Source of the DNA: Acinetobacter lwoffii
Lineage (GTDB): Bacteria > Pseudomonadota > Gammaproteobacteria > Pseudomonadales > Moraxellaceae
NCBI RefSeq assembly: GCF_024129435.1
Contig: NZ_JAMXXN010000013.1
Span: 1 to 64,000, forward strand
Reading direction: 5' to 3'
DNA length: 64,000 bases
In this document: piece by piece, positions 1 to 8,699 of the stretch
Layout of the letters: each line of letters starts with the position of its first letter
Numbering within the stretch: the stretch's first letter is position 1
Position numbers and translations under genes: made by a program
The notes under the pieces: generated by a model
Seen by the model: only the letters and a program-made list of their open reading frames with translations
Databases searched by the model: none
Told to the model about the DNA's origin: nothing

Positions 1-99
1 AGTACGTGCCATTGAAAATATAGAAATAAAAATAACTCAAAGGAGGATTTTAAGTATTTAAAACCAATTCTTCAAATGAGGACACGCCCTAATATTAAC

Positions 100-1086
100 T
101 TACCATTTTACAGGTTGATCGCTTGAACCTGGCGTCATTTCATAGCCCGGTGATGAATCATAAGATTGACCAGTCTGAGACTGTACAGGCTGTAATTTTA
201 AGCCCTGTAAAATTTCCGGGTTTAAGCCCTGAGCAATTTTATCCGCCGTACTGTCATTTAAACTATTGGTCAGAATATTCTGTGTCATTAAATTAGACAG
301 AGTTCGATTGAAAGTGCCCGCTGCTACCACTTTACTGGTATTGGCTTCAATGACACGCCAGCTTAAACGCACTTGTTCAGCGCCGGCATTCAAACCATAC
401 ATTTGCTGATGGCTGGCACTAGACAGATCATTAATTCGTCCCACCAGTAAATAGTCTGCTCCAACTTTCTGACCGATACGCGCCAGCTCATGCGGTGCAC
501 CATCCCAATACAGGAATGCATTTTCAGACTGCATTTCATCCAGATAATGACGATCTACCACACTCAACTGTCCGCTTTGAGCCAGATAATTTCCTAAAGT
601 ATCGGATAATTCCTGACTAAACTCATAGGCAGATGTGTCATTGGCCAGTCGGTTATTTTTCTCGGCCATCTGGAATGGCAATACTGCAATCCTGCGCAAA
701 TGCTGGTCTTGTACAGTCGATTCAAACTTCACCACATGTGCGCGAACTTTGGCACGGTAATTATTTTTTGCACCCGTCACACTCAGCACCTGAAACTTGG
801 TCACTGAACCTGAACCTTGATTTGCCACACTAAAAACTGGTGAAACTTTACCGTTATAACTCCAGCCCTGATTATTCACCGATACAGAAACAGTCTCTTC
901 ATAATTCATTTGGGAAGAAACTGAAGCACCATTTACCGATTGCACAGCAATTAATAAGGCTTCAGAAATCGCCTGGTGTTGAGTTGGACCACTTCCACTG
1001 GCTTCTTTAACCACTTCTTTAATGGCTGCAAAGGCCGGAGCGCTCAACAATCCAGACAACAGGCCTGCAAGTAATATTTTTTTCAT
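100..1086 (-). CDS. CsgG/HfaB-family secreted envelope protein
   Basis: The 328-residue product starts with a Sec signal peptide (residues 1-20, cut after AFA). The CsgG-type core begins at IAVLPF (about 133-138) and includes GADYLLVGRI (about 209-218). CsgG-family proteins are outer-membrane secretion channels or periplasmic relatives. Curli CsgG is a lipoprotein, but this one has no lipobox Cys, so it is unlikely to be a true curli channel, and no csgA/B/E/F genes are nearby. The ATG at 1086 was chosen over the upstream 21-codon extension because it opens directly into the signal peptide. It is the last gene of a four-gene leftward operon with LpoB-like and YcfL-like lipoproteins, which suggests a periplasmic or outer-membrane role. 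The family call is firm; the function is open. Confidence 0.8.
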   Translation of the reverse strand: MKKILLAGLLSGLLSAPAFAAIKEVVKEASGSGPTQHQAISEALLIAVQSVNGASVSSQMNYEETVSVSVNNQGWSYNGKVSPVFSVANQGSGSVTKFQVLSVTGAKNNYRAKVRAHVVKFESTVQDQHLRRIAVLPFQMAEKNNRLANDTSAYEFSQELSDTLGNYLAQSGQLSVVDRHYLDEMQSENAFLYWDGAPHELARIGQKVGADYLLVGRINDLSSASHQQMYGLNAGAEQVRLSWRVIEANTSKVVAAGTFNRTLSNLMTQNILTNSLNDSTADKIAQGLNPEILQGLKLQPVQSQTGQSYDSSPGYEMTPGSSDQPVKW

Positions 1087-1102
1087 ATTATATTCTTCTA
1101 CA

Positions 1103-1127
1103 GTCACTGTGCCAAAAGCACAGTGAC
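1103..1127. other. Hairpin in the gap between the LpoB-like and CsgG-like genes
   Basis: GTCACTGTG and CACAGTGAC form a perfect 9-bp stem with a 7-base loop. It lies in the 52-base gap between the LpoB-like stop and the ATG of the CsgG-like gene, about 17 bases upstream of that ATG. No T-run follows on the transcribed (minus) strand, so it does not look like an intrinsic terminator. It may be an mRNA processing or stability element; that is inference. Confidence 0.6.
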
Positions 1128-1138
1128 CTTCATTGAAA

Positions 1139-1738
1139 TTACAGACCAAAAGTCGAGCGTTTGCCTGCCTTACGGATTTCTTTCTCGCCAGTCCACTCTA
1201 CGATACCAGTTTGCAGGTTTTGCAATTTAAAAGTGAACTTGTAATACACATCACTCTTGCCACCGGCATTCTTCACAATACTCGACAAGTTGCCATTTAG
1301 CATAAATTCGGCACCAATATGACCACCGGCACGTACTGCTGTTGACTGGTTCACCATACCGCTTTGCTTTTGATAAGCTAGCTGCTGTGCCACCGCATTC
1401 ACCGATTTCATATCAACAAAACGAAATTTTCCAGAATTGATTAGTTTGTTCTGAATACTGTCAGTAATCGATTCGGTATCGATATGTTCCTGGGTTTTGT
1501 TATGAATCCGATCAAGGACAATGACCGGACGGCGGTTTTGGGTCATTTGCACCACTGGCGGGAACATCAACATGTCATCCACCATTTTGGCTGCAATCAT
1601 TTGCAAGTCAGTTGAACCAAAGTCTGTGGTTAAGGTTTCGACTGCTTGGGCATCACCATAACTTACTGAACCAGTAGAGGCACAGCCACTAAGCAGTGTC
1701 GTAGTTGCCAATGCGGCGAAAATCAATTTTGCGTTCAT
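1139..1738 (-). CDS. lpoB: LpoB-like penicillin-binding protein activator lipoprotein
   Basis: The 199-residue product has a lipoprotein signal with lipobox LSGC (Cys19) and lacks Asp after the Cys, as expected for an outer-membrane lipoprotein. The rest matches the LpoB/YcfM fold, with a conserved core from VIVLDRIHNKTQEHID to the end; E. coli LpoB is of similar length. LpoB crosses the periplasm to stimulate the peptidoglycan synthase PBP1B. The neighbour upstream is YcfL-like, the same pairing as ycfL-lpoB in E. coli, which supports the call. Whether it activates PBP1B in this organism is inferred from family only. Confidence 0.8.
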   Translation of the reverse strand: MNAKLIFAALATTTLLSGCASTGSVSYGDAQAVETLTTDFGSTDLQMIAAKMVDDMLMFPPVVQMTQNRRPVIVLDRIHNKTQEHIDTESITDSIQNKLINSGKFRFVDMKSVNAVAQQLAYQKQSGMVNQSTAVRAGGHIGAEFMLNGNLSSIVKNAGGKSDVYYKFTFKLQNLQTGIVEWTGEKEIRKAGKRSTFGL

Positions 1739-1750
1739 TTCAAGTCTCTC

Positions 1751-2152
1751 TTATTTTTTCAAATACACAACAACATCAACAGCAGATGGATTTGGCGCCA
1801 AGGACTGCACACCTTTGGTTTCACGTCCGGTTAACTGGATCGGCTTCCAGATGGCACCTTCAGGATTAACTTCCACACCTTGTGCATCCACCCAAACAAT
1901 CTTGTAGCTAAAATTTTTATTGTTAAAACGGCGGTTTTTGATCGCGATCGAAGCACGCTTTAAATCACCAACCAAGCTCATATTCACACGTTCCACAAAG
2001 ACTTCCGTAGTTAATACCGGATTATTGGTAATGGTGCGGATACTCATTTCATTATTGGCATTGGTTTGGGTAGATAAGGCATTCGGTGCGGTACAACCCA
2101 CCATGAACAGCGCCCCTAAACCAAGTACAGCAAAGCTAAATTGACGTTTCAT
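1751..2152 (-). CDS. YcfL-like (DUF1425) lipoprotein
   Basis: This is a 133-residue lipoprotein: signal residues 1-19, lipidation at Cys20 (MVGC). A single small beta-rich domain follows, containing VWVDAQGVEVNPEG and a C-terminal VDVVVYLKK strand. It matches the YcfL family, whose function is unknown and which is usually encoded next to lpoB. It lies 12 bases upstream of the LpoB-like gene, so the two are surely cotranscribed. The context suggests a role linked to cell-wall synthase regulation, but nothing in the sequence shows a catalytic site. Confidence 0.75.
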   Translation of the reverse strand: MKRQFSFAVLGLGALFMVGCTAPNALSTQTNANNEMSIRTITNNPVLTTEVFVERVNMSLVGDLKRASIAIKNRRFNNKNFSYKIVWVDAQGVEVNPEGAIWKPIQLTGRETKGVQSLAPNPSAVDVVVYLKK

Positions 2153-2171
2153 ATTGTTCCCTTATTTATGA

Positions 2172-3530
2172 TTAATGTGGAATGGTGCTTACACTAGCCG
2201 TAATTTTGTCATTAACATGATGGGCATAGACAAACACTGTTTGATTGGCTTTCACATCTAGGGTGACCGGAGAGCTAGATACACTCCCGCTAGAAAGTTG
2301 TAAATTATGTTTGCCCGGCGTTAAATTTAAGCGCGCAATCTGGGCATTACTCGGCAAGGTACTCCAGCCACGCAAGTCAGCACGCTCAGTCGCCATATTT
2401 AAGACGTTACCGGCAAGTTGACCAAACACACCAAACTGGTTACCAAGTTCTTTTTGTGCGGCATATTTTGCAGTGGCGCGCAGCACCTGACTGCTCACAT
2501 TCGCCATAATTTTTTCTTTGAGATCCTTGACGGCCAAAGCACCAATATCACTAATCACATAACTGTCTTGTAAAGCTTTATTATTGACTTTCACTTTCAG
2601 GCTAGTTGGTATCACATAGGTACTTGGTTCATAGGTCGCAAAAGCAATATTGATTAAACCGCCCGGTGTAGGGACATCAATTTTATTTTCCACCTTTTGC
2701 GGTACAATTCCCTGTTCGATAAATACAATCACCGGAACACTACCCTTCTTATGCTGTGTGACCAGTTGATCCAGACGTTTCACGTCTTCGGAAATTTGCT
2801 TATCTGGTTGTAACTCATAAGCTTTCTTATAATCAACCAAGGCATCATTGTATTCACCCAAGGTTTCCCATAAATTGGCTGCCATATAAAAAGCGTAGGC
2901 ATTCTGATAGCTGTTCTTAATCTTGCCGGCTATGGGGTCCAGACCGACAAAAGCTTCATCCAGCACACTTAGATTCTTCTCTGCTTCCGTGTTTTTAGCT
3001 ACTTTGTCTTTTTTCTTTTCTAGTTCTTTTTGGTGCAACAATTCGATTTCACGCTGGAGGCCCTGAGCCACGCGCATTTCTACCGCAGCAGCTTCCAGAT
3101 CCTTTAAGAAAATATAGTTTTTAGCTTGGGAAATATGCGCCAGCACCTGCTCATGTGCTGGTACCAGATAAGGCACTACAGAGTCATTGCTGACCATGGC
3201 AAGAGCCTTAAACCCCATTCGGGACACACTAATTTTGGCCCGATTTTTTTGTTTTTCTAACAGCGTAAAGGCTTGCTTATAATAATCTCGGCTTTCTTCA
3301 TATTGATGGTTAACTTGTAATAAGCGGGCTTGTTCAAGTAAATATAAAACTCCATCCTTTGAATCAGCTTTGTCCTTAAACTGAGTAATGAGGTTTTCAG
3401 ATAAAGCGCTATTCAAATGACTACGGAAAAAACTACCTTCTTCATTATAACTACTAAATACTGCTGCCTGTGAAGTGACTGACACAGAAAATAGCGCAGA
3501 AATTAAAGTCCCTTTTAAAATATGATGCAT
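2172..3530 (-). CDS. COG3014-family exported TPR protein
   Basis: The 452-residue product starts at MHHILKGTLI with a signal peptide ending near residue 22 (SQA). An internal region of helical repeats contains a TPR-like unit (ALVDYKKAYELQPD, about residues 230-243). A beta-rich C-terminal half follows, ending in a Ser-rich strand region. The upstream in-frame extension to 3641 was rejected because it would bury the signal peptide behind 37 A/T-derived residues. It is the first gene of the envelope operon that continues with the YcfL-, LpoB- and CsgG-like genes. Homologues are annotated only as COG3014; no enzymatic motif is visible. Export to the periplasm is well supported, the function is not. 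Confidence 0.7.
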   Translation of the reverse strand: MHHILKGTLISALFSVSVTSQAAVFSSYNEEGSFFRSHLNSALSENLITQFKDKADSKDGVLYLLEQARLLQVNHQYEESRDYYKQAFTLLEKQKNRAKISVSRMGFKALAMVSNDSVVPYLVPAHEQVLAHISQAKNYIFLKDLEAAAVEMRVAQGLQREIELLHQKELEKKKDKVAKNTEAEKNLSVLDEAFVGLDPIAGKIKNSYQNAYAFYMAANLWETLGEYNDALVDYKKAYELQPDKQISEDVKRLDQLVTQHKKGSVPVIVFIEQGIVPQKVENKIDVPTPGGLINIAFATYEPSTYVIPTSLKVKVNNKALQDSYVISDIGALAVKDLKEKIMANVSSQVLRATAKYAAQKELGNQFGVFGQLAGNVLNMATERADLRGWSTLPSNAQIARLNLTPGKHNLQLSSGSVSSSPVTLDVKANQTVFVYAHHVNDKITASVSTIPH

Positions 3531-3613
3531 AACAACCCCATTAAAAAAATAAATTAAAGATGAAAATTTCTGCATTCTACGAACAAAGCAATATGGTTTC
3601 AATATGTATATTT

Positions 3614-3641
3614 TGTATAATAATTGAAATATTCTGTACAA
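3614..3641 (-). promoter_or_regulatory. Putative promoter of the COG3014-ycfL-lpoB-csgG operon
   Basis: On the minus strand, TTGTAC (RC of 3636-3641) and TATACA (RC of 3614-3619) are separated by 16 bases, about 85 bases upstream of the COG3014 start codon. A 7-bp inverted repeat, TTTCAAT/ATTGAAA (3597-3603 and 3623-3629), surrounds the -10 region and could be an operator. Assigned by eye only. Confidence 0.4.
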
Positions 3642-4195
3642 TATATCGCAAATTTATTACATAAATAAACAAATATTATAGTTTGTTATCTAATATTGAC
3701 CATTTTTTAATCACTAGAAACTATGTATCGAAATATAGTTAGAGCTTAATTAATGAGCTGAGATTGTAATAACTTACCTTTAGTTTTCAGATAAATTCTA
3801 TTTAAAAGCAAGAAACTATATATAGTCTACTTTTAACCATGAATGATCTATTGTTATTATTTAATTCATTCCACCACAATATATTTAATATTTTTTATTA
3901 AAATTTAAGTAAGTTTTTACTCGGTTTATCTGGCTGTTTTAGCATAAATAAAAAACGCTTAAAACTACCTCCCATCATTTAAATAAAATCACTGAAGGTC
4001 TTTTTAAAAGGAATTTTAAAACCGGCCTTAACCTGTTCATGCCTGATTTACCCCATATCCAAGTTGTCAGCCTAAGCATTTTATGGGATAACTAGCAGGA
4101 AGAAAGCCGCTGTTTGAGTGATTACAATTAGGCCCGTAGGCCATGCTTCACTTTTTCAGACTGCATAGCATACTGACTTTGGGAGAACTGCTCAG
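3642..4195. other. A/T-rich intergenic gap between the envelope operon and yqgE
   Basis: Together with the promoter region just left of it, this makes about 665 bases without a convincing gene. It is strongly A/T-rich, with short imperfect repeats around gaaactat (near 3715 and 3810). Only the right end holds recognisable signals: a promoter-like pair at 4064-4092 and a small upstream ORF at 4143-4199. I see no RNA gene in it. Confidence 0.6.
4064..4092 (+). promoter_or_regulatory. Putative yqgE-ruvX promoter
   Basis: TTGTCA (4064-4069) and GATAAC (4087-4092) are spaced by exactly 17 bases, about 100 bases before the yqgE start. The fit to the sigma-70 consensus is fair. Confidence 0.4.
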
Positions 4196-4199
4196 GTGA
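4143..4199 (+). CDS. Possible 18-codon leader ORF overlapping yqgE
   Basis: An ATG at 4143 opens an 18-residue ORF rich in Leu and Phe. It ends at TGA 4197-4199, overlapping the GTG start of yqgE (4196-4198). Such an overlap would allow translational coupling. It has no good ribosome-binding site of its own, and a GGCC-CGTA-GGCC inverted repeat lies just upstream. It may be chance. Confidence 0.2.
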   Translation: MLHFFRLHSILTLGELLR

Positions 4200-4750
4200 C
4201 CAAACAGTTTCTGACACATCGTTGTCTGATTGCACCACCGCATGCGAATGATGATTTTTTTGCACAGACGGTCATTTATCTCGCGCGTCATGATGAAGAT
4301 GGTGCCCAAGGCATCATTATCAATCGACCTGCCGGCATTCAAATTAAAGAATTGCTGAATGATCTTGATATTGAAGCAGACAATGTCAATCCGCATGAAG
4401 TATTACAAGGCGGCCCTTTACGCCCTGAGGCCGGTTTTGTCTTGCATACTGGTCAGCCGACCTGGCATTCCTCCATCGCCGTAGGTGAAAATGTCTGCAT
4501 TACCACTTCCAAAGATATTCTGGATGCCATTGCGCATAATGAAGGGGTCGGTCGCTATCAGATTGCCCTCGGTTATGCCAGTTGGGGCAAACACCAGCTG
4601 GAACAGGAAATTGCCCGTGGTGACTGGCTGATTTGTGATTCCGATATGGATCTGATTTTTAACCTCCCTTATAACGACCGTTGGGACGCTGCCTATAAAA
4701 AAATGGGTGTAGACCGCAACTGGTTATCTTCCGAGATTGGACATGCCTGA
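4196..4750 (+). CDS. yqgE: YqgE/AlgH family protein (UPF0301)
   Basis: This 184-residue, single-domain YqgE/AlgH protein carries the conserved N-terminal block (GIIINRP near residues 38-44) and the [16 protein letters not shown] signature (about 65-80). The start is GTG, with GGGAGA about ten bases upstream. The family has no proven biochemical activity; AlgH was linked to alginate regulation in Pseudomonas. Its stop overlaps the start of ruvX, and yqgE-ruvX is a widely conserved pair, so the two are cotranscribed. Confidence 0.9.
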   Translation: MTKQFLTHRCLIAPPHANDDFFAQTVIYLARHDEDGAQGIIINRPAGIQIKELLNDLDIEADNVNPHEVLQGGPLRPEAGFVLHTGQPTWHSSIAVGENVCITTSKDILDAIAHNEGVGRYQIALGYASWGKHQLEQEIARGDWLICDSDMDLIFNLPYNDRWDAAYKKMGVDRNWLSSEIGHA

Positions 4751-5186
4751 TGTAAACGTGCCACAAACCATTATGGCGTTTGATTTTGGTACACAAAAAA
4801 TGGGAATGTCAGTTGGACAATCCCTGATTGCAAGTGCCAATCCCCTGCCCTTATTTCCCATGAAAGATGGTATCCCCAACTGGGATGAACTGCTCAAAAT
4901 CGTGAAAAGCCATCAACCGAATTTATTTCTGGTCGGTTTGCCATTGAACATGGATGATAGTGAATCCGAGCTGTCGACACGGGCGCGAAAATTTGCCCGC
5001 CGTTTACGTCATCAGACCAATATTGAAACCTGGATGGTGGATGAACGTCTGACCACCCGTGAAGCACACGATGAGCTGGATCATTATCAGGCGCAAGGTC
5101 GCGGCAAGAAACTCTCTGCTGACAGTATTGCGGCTGCCTTGTTGATTGAAAGCTGGTATCGTCATCCTGCCGGGATCACGCCTTAA
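4743..5186 (+). CDS. ruvX: Putative pre-16S rRNA nuclease RuvX/YqgF
   Basis: The 147-residue RNase H-fold protein has the expected acidic residues: Asp in FDFG near the N-terminus, Glu in VDERLTT, and Asp in DSIAAALL near the C-terminus. The GLPLNMD motif also matches the family. YqgF processes the 5' end of 16S rRNA and was earlier proposed as an alternative Holliday-junction resolvase. ATG 4743 is preferred to a TTG two codons upstream. It overlaps the end of yqgE by 8 bases and is followed by a terminator. Confidence 0.9.
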   Translation: MPDVNVPQTIMAFDFGTQKMGMSVGQSLIASANPLPLFPMKDGIPNWDELLKIVKSHQPNLFLVGLPLNMDDSESELSTRARKFARRLRHQTNIETWMVDERLTTREAHDELDHYQAQGRGKKLSADSIAAALLIESWYRHPAGITP

Positions 5187-5210
5187 TCTGTTTTGAAAAT
5201 TTTTTAAAAC

Positions 5211-5234
5211 AGCATCCTTCAGGGTGCTTTTTTA
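5211..5234 (+). terminator. Rho-independent terminator after ruvX
   Basis: A 7-bp stem (AGCATCC / GGGTGCT, one G-U pair) with a TTCA loop is followed by six T residues. It sits between the convergent ruvX and alkB genes. Confidence 0.8.
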
Positions 5235-5250
5235 TGCTCCAAAATGCTTC

Positions 5251-5898
5251 TTAAGGATAAAAATAACGAAAGGTCAGGTTAATTCGTGGTGTCAAAACTT
5301 TGCTGGTTTTGCTAATACTGTGCTTCCAGTGTTGCTGTGTCGCGCCACGCATCACAATTAATTGCCCACTATGTAACAGCACATCGACTTTATCACTGCG
5401 AATTTTATGCTTAAAGCTCATTTTGCGGGTGGCTCCCAGACTCAGAGAAGCGATGACATTTTCCCGAGAAGTACCTGTATATAAAGCCGGCTCATCATCA
5501 CTATGCCAACCCAAGCCTTGCGAACCATCTTCATACAAATTGGCCAGACAGGAATTAAAGGGATGACCGACCAGAATTTCAATATGCTGCTTTAAACGGA
5601 ATAATCCGGATGTCCATACCTGAGCTTGTTTGAGCGTACCAGAATAACGATACTGATAATGTTCATCGCCATACCAGACCACCTGGCGGCCGGTGACATG
5701 GTGCTTCTTGCCAAATAAATGCACTTCATCATATTGCCAGGCCAGCTGACTGAGAAAATGCTGTAGATACTGCTGGCTTTGTCCCTCATCCAAAATCAGG
5801 CCATAATCCTCCACTACCCCATCAAAAGGTAATACATTGGCTTGCGGCTGGGGTGCAAATAAATCGAGCGTCATATCAATCAGATCCAGTATCCACAT
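5251..5898 (-). CDS. alkB: AlkB-type 2-oxoglutarate/Fe(II) DNA dealkylase
   Basis: The 215-residue product has all the catalytic residues of an AlkB dioxygenase. Iron ligands are His132-x-Asp134 (WHSDDE) and His193. The 2-oxoglutarate clamp is NLY (120-122) with Arg205 and Arg211 in RINLTFR. The GWHSDDE signature is closer to the ALKBH2/3-like bacterial subgroup than to E. coli AlkB itself. It oxidatively removes methyl groups such as 1-methyladenine and 3-methylcytosine from DNA. It stands alone and no Ada-box was identified. Confidence 0.88.
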   Translation of the reverse strand: MWILDLIDMTLDLFAPQPQANVLPFDGVVEDYGLILDEGQSQQYLQHFLSQLAWQYDEVHLFGKKHHVTGRQVVWYGDEHYQYRYSGTLKQAQVWTSGLFRLKQHIEILVGHPFNSCLANLYEDGSQGLGWHSDDEPALYTGTSRENVIASLSLGATRKMSFKHKIRSDKVDVLLHSGQLIVMRGATQQHWKHSISKTSKVLTPRINLTFRYFYP

Positions 5899-6025
5899 GA
5901 AAATACTGACATTCGACCTAAAGGATTACAACTGCTCTTCACAAATGACTACAACATTTATGCTTGTGGCTGGCATGATTCCTGCCTAGACTGAATTCAA
6001 CTTTCACAATAAAAATAATCCTTTT

Positions 6026-7828
6026 ATGAACTTATGGCAGCTGTTTCAGAAACTTCGTCCCTTTGTTCAGCCTTACCGGTTGCTGGTGATTGCCACGCTG
6101 ATTCTGACCCTGATTGGCTCATTCACCGCACAGGTCAATGCCATTACCTTGCAATATGCGGTCGACAGCATCAATTCGCTACTCGAAGCCGGTCAAGGAT
6201 TGGAGCAAGGCTGGCATATTCTGATCACGATTTCGGCAATTTTGCTCGGCAAAGAAATTATTAATGCCTTTGTCCAGTTCGGGCAGAAGTTCTATGGAGA
6301 GAAACTGCGAATTTTTGTCTCTCAGGATCTGGCCCAAGGGATTATTGAAAAGTTTTTAAAATATCGTTTGGAATTTTTTAATCAGGAAAATAATCAGGCC
6401 GGTAAATTACAGACCCGGATTGACCGTGGTATTGGTTCACTGACCCGTCTCGTTCAGATCTTCTTTATTGATATTTTACCGTTATTTACCAGTGCCATTG
6501 TGGCTTTGGGGTTAATGTATTATGCCAATGTTTATGTCGGTCTGGTCGCGACTGCCATTGTCCCGATCTATTTCTGGTTGACCTATAAACAGGCGCAAAA
6601 GCTGGGGGGCTGGCGCCGCAGTCTTCGCGATGGTCGGGAGAAAAAGAGTCAGGGCATTCTCAGCATCATCAACTCGATTACCGTAATCAAATCCTTTAAC
6701 CGCGAATCGATTGAATCGGAAAAGCAGCTCGGTTTACAGCGTGAGCTGACCGACAATCAGATGAAAACCCGCCAGACCAGTTTCCTGTTTGATGGCCTGA
6801 AAACTTTTCTGGAACAGATCGGGATTGTACTCATCATTATTCTAACCTCCTACTTTGTGCTGGATGGCCAGATGAGTATTGGCATGATCATGTTTCATGT
6901 GCTGCTATTTAATAATGTCTCTGCCCCAATCCGATCCCTGCACCGGATTTATGATGAAGTGAACGATGCCATGATCTATTCAGAAAGCTTTTTCAAGATT
7001 CTGGAAGCCGATGATGAAATTGAACAAAGCGGTCAGCAGAAACCGGTTGTCCAAGGCAAATTTGAACTCAGTGGCGTGAATTTTTATTATCCAAATGGCC
7101 ACCATGCCCTGAAAGATATTGATATGGAAATTCGCCCCAATAAAATTACCGCCTTAGTGGGTTTATCTGGTGCCGGAAAATCTACCCTGATCAGTCTGCT
7201 GGATAAATTTTATGAACCGCAGCAAGGCCAGATCAAACTGGATGGCATTGACCTGAAAGATTATGACACCCAATATTTACGCGATCATATTGGTCTGGTC
7301 TTGCAAAAAAATCATATTTTTCAGGGTACCATTTTTGACAATATCCGTTATGGAAAAACCACAGCTTCGATGGAGGATGTGATTGAGGCGGCAGAAAAAG
7401 CCTCGATTCATGGGCAGATTTTACAGTTACCGGCTGGCTATGATAGCGATGCCTTGATGCTGTCTGGCGGCCAGCAGCAACGGATTGCCTTGGCAAGGAT
7501 GTTCCTGAAAAATCCACCGATCATTTTTCTGGATGAACCGACGGCGAGTCTGGATGCAATTGCCACGGAACAGATCAAACAAAGTCTGGACCAGATCAAG
7601 CAAGGCCGTACCGTGATCATCATTTCGCATAGCCTGTCGCAGATTATTGATGCGGATTATACCTATGTAATGAAAGAAGGAACGATTGCCGAACATGGTG
7701 AACACGACCAGCTTTATCATCAGCAAGGCATATATAAGGAAATCTTTGATGCGATGGCCAAAAGCCTGAATATTGAAAAAATTGCCAAAACTTTTGAAGA
7801 TGATGCTGAGGAAGAAACTCATAGTTAG
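6026..7828 (+). CDS. ABC exporter, fused permease and ATPase
   Basis: This 600-residue half-transporter has six membrane segments in residues 15-300 and a nucleotide-binding domain after about 345. Walker A is GLSGAGKST (379-387), the signature LSGGQ (479-483), Walker B FLDEP (501-505) and the H-loop His535. All are intact, so it should be an active homodimeric exporter of the MsbA/multidrug/peptide type. A charged C-terminal tail is rich in Glu and Asp. The substrate cannot be told from sequence. It stands alone, between the divergent alkB and a bidirectional terminator. Confidence 0.88.
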   Translation: MNLWQLFQKLRPFVQPYRLLVIATLILTLIGSFTAQVNAITLQYAVDSINSLLEAGQGLEQGWHILITISAILLGKEIINAFVQFGQKFYGEKLRIFVSQDLAQGIIEKFLKYRLEFFNQENNQAGKLQTRIDRGIGSLTRLVQIFFIDILPLFTSAIVALGLMYYANVYVGLVATAIVPIYFWLTYKQAQKLGGWRRSLRDGREKKSQGILSIINSITVIKSFNRESIESEKQLGLQRELTDNQMKTRQTSFLFDGLKTFLEQIGIVLIIILTSYFVLDGQMSIGMIMFHVLLFNNVSAPIRSLHRIYDEVNDAMIYSESFFKILEADDEIEQSGQQKPVVQGKFELSGVNFYYPNGHHALKDIDMEIRPNKITALVGLSGAGKSTLISLLDKFYEPQQGQIKLDGIDLKDYDTQYLRDHIGLVLQKNHIFQGTIFDNIRYGKTTASMEDVIEAAEKASIHGQILQLPAGYDSDALMLSGGQQQRIALARMFLKNPPIIFLDEPTASLDAIATEQIKQSLDQIKQGRTVIIISHSLSQIIDADYTYVMKEGTIAEHGEHDQLYHQQGIYKEIFDAMAKSLNIEKIAKTFEDDAEEETHS

Positions 7829-7843
7829 CTTTTCTATCCCAAT

Positions 7844-7871
7844 AAAAAACCTCCGAGCTGGAGGTTTTTTT
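7844..7871. terminator. Bidirectional terminator between the ABC exporter and phoU
   Basis: An A-run, a CCTCC/GGAGG stem with a 5-base loop (7850-7864) and a T-run make a symmetric terminator serving both convergent genes. Confidence 0.85.
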
Positions 7872-7888
7872 ATTTAAGTCTGGAACGT

Positions 7889-8608
7889 TTAACGCTGAAC
7901 TTTCTGTTCAATTTCTTCAACGCTGGTATGACGCACATCAAAACCTTTGACCATATAGATCACCTGTTCCGAAATATTCCGGGCATGATCGCCAATTCTT
8001 TCTAGCGAACGCAGCACCCATAATACATTGATGACACGACTGATATGCCGCGGATCTTCAATCATATAAGTCATAAGCGTACGTGTGGCTGATTGATACT
8101 CACGGTCAATATCCGCATCTGCCAACATGACCTTCAAAGCTTGATCTACATCCAGACGCGCAAAAGCATCCAGTGCATCATGAATCATCACCCGCACCTG
8201 GTTGCCAATATGCCGGGTTTCCATATAACCGCGCGGTGAGCCGCCCTCTTCACATAAGCTTTGTGCAATTCGGCCTATTTTCGAGGCTTCATCGCCAATC
8301 CGTTCCAGATCGGTATTGGCCTTGGACATGGCAAGCACCATACGTAAATCAATCGCGGCAGGATGACGGCGCGCCAGAATCAGGGTCAGCGCTTCATCAA
8401 TATCTCGTTCCATCTGATTGACGACATTATCTTGAAACTGCACATCTACTGCCATTGAAACATCTGTGTCCAATAGGGCATGGATGGCATTAGCTACCTG
8501 CTGTTCTACCAGTCCGCCCATCGTCATGAATTTGGTATTTACGTCCTGCAGTTCTTCATTAAATTGCGAAGAAATGTGATGACTTAATACAGGATTATTT
8601 GGACACAA
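7889..8608 (-). CDS. phoU: Phosphate signalling regulator PhoU
   Basis: The 239-residue all-helical protein has two tandem PhoU three-helix bundles. Each carries the family's metal-binding acidic pattern (DTDLERIGDEASKIGRI in the first, RSLERIGDHARNISE in the second). PhoU couples the Pst phosphate transporter to the PhoR/PhoB system and represses the Pho regulon when phosphate is plentiful. The start is TTG at 8608, with CAGGAG nine bases upstream; no nearer ATG fits the family N-terminus. It is encoded away from pstSCAB here. Confidence 0.9.
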   Translation of the reverse strand: MCPNNPVLSHHISSQFNEELQDVNTKFMTMGGLVEQQVANAIHALLDTDVSMAVDVQFQDNVVNQMERDIDEALTLILARRHPAAIDLRMVLAMSKANTDLERIGDEASKIGRIAQSLCEEGGSPRGYMETRHIGNQVRVMIHDALDAFARLDVDQALKVMLADADIDREYQSATRTLMTYMIEDPRHISRVINVLWVLRSLERIGDHARNISEQVIYMVKGFDVRHTSVEEIEQKVQR

Positions 8609-8699
8609 GGAAAGCTACTCCTGAACGATAGAGGACAATGATCAATAATAAATCATATTAAAGCATATCTATGATGAAAGTTTGATGACAATAGTAGCC

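Noticed and set aside
41..47. Strong AAGGAGG near the left edge on the plus strand
   Set aside because: No open reading frame of useful length follows at the right spacing, so it is probably chance.
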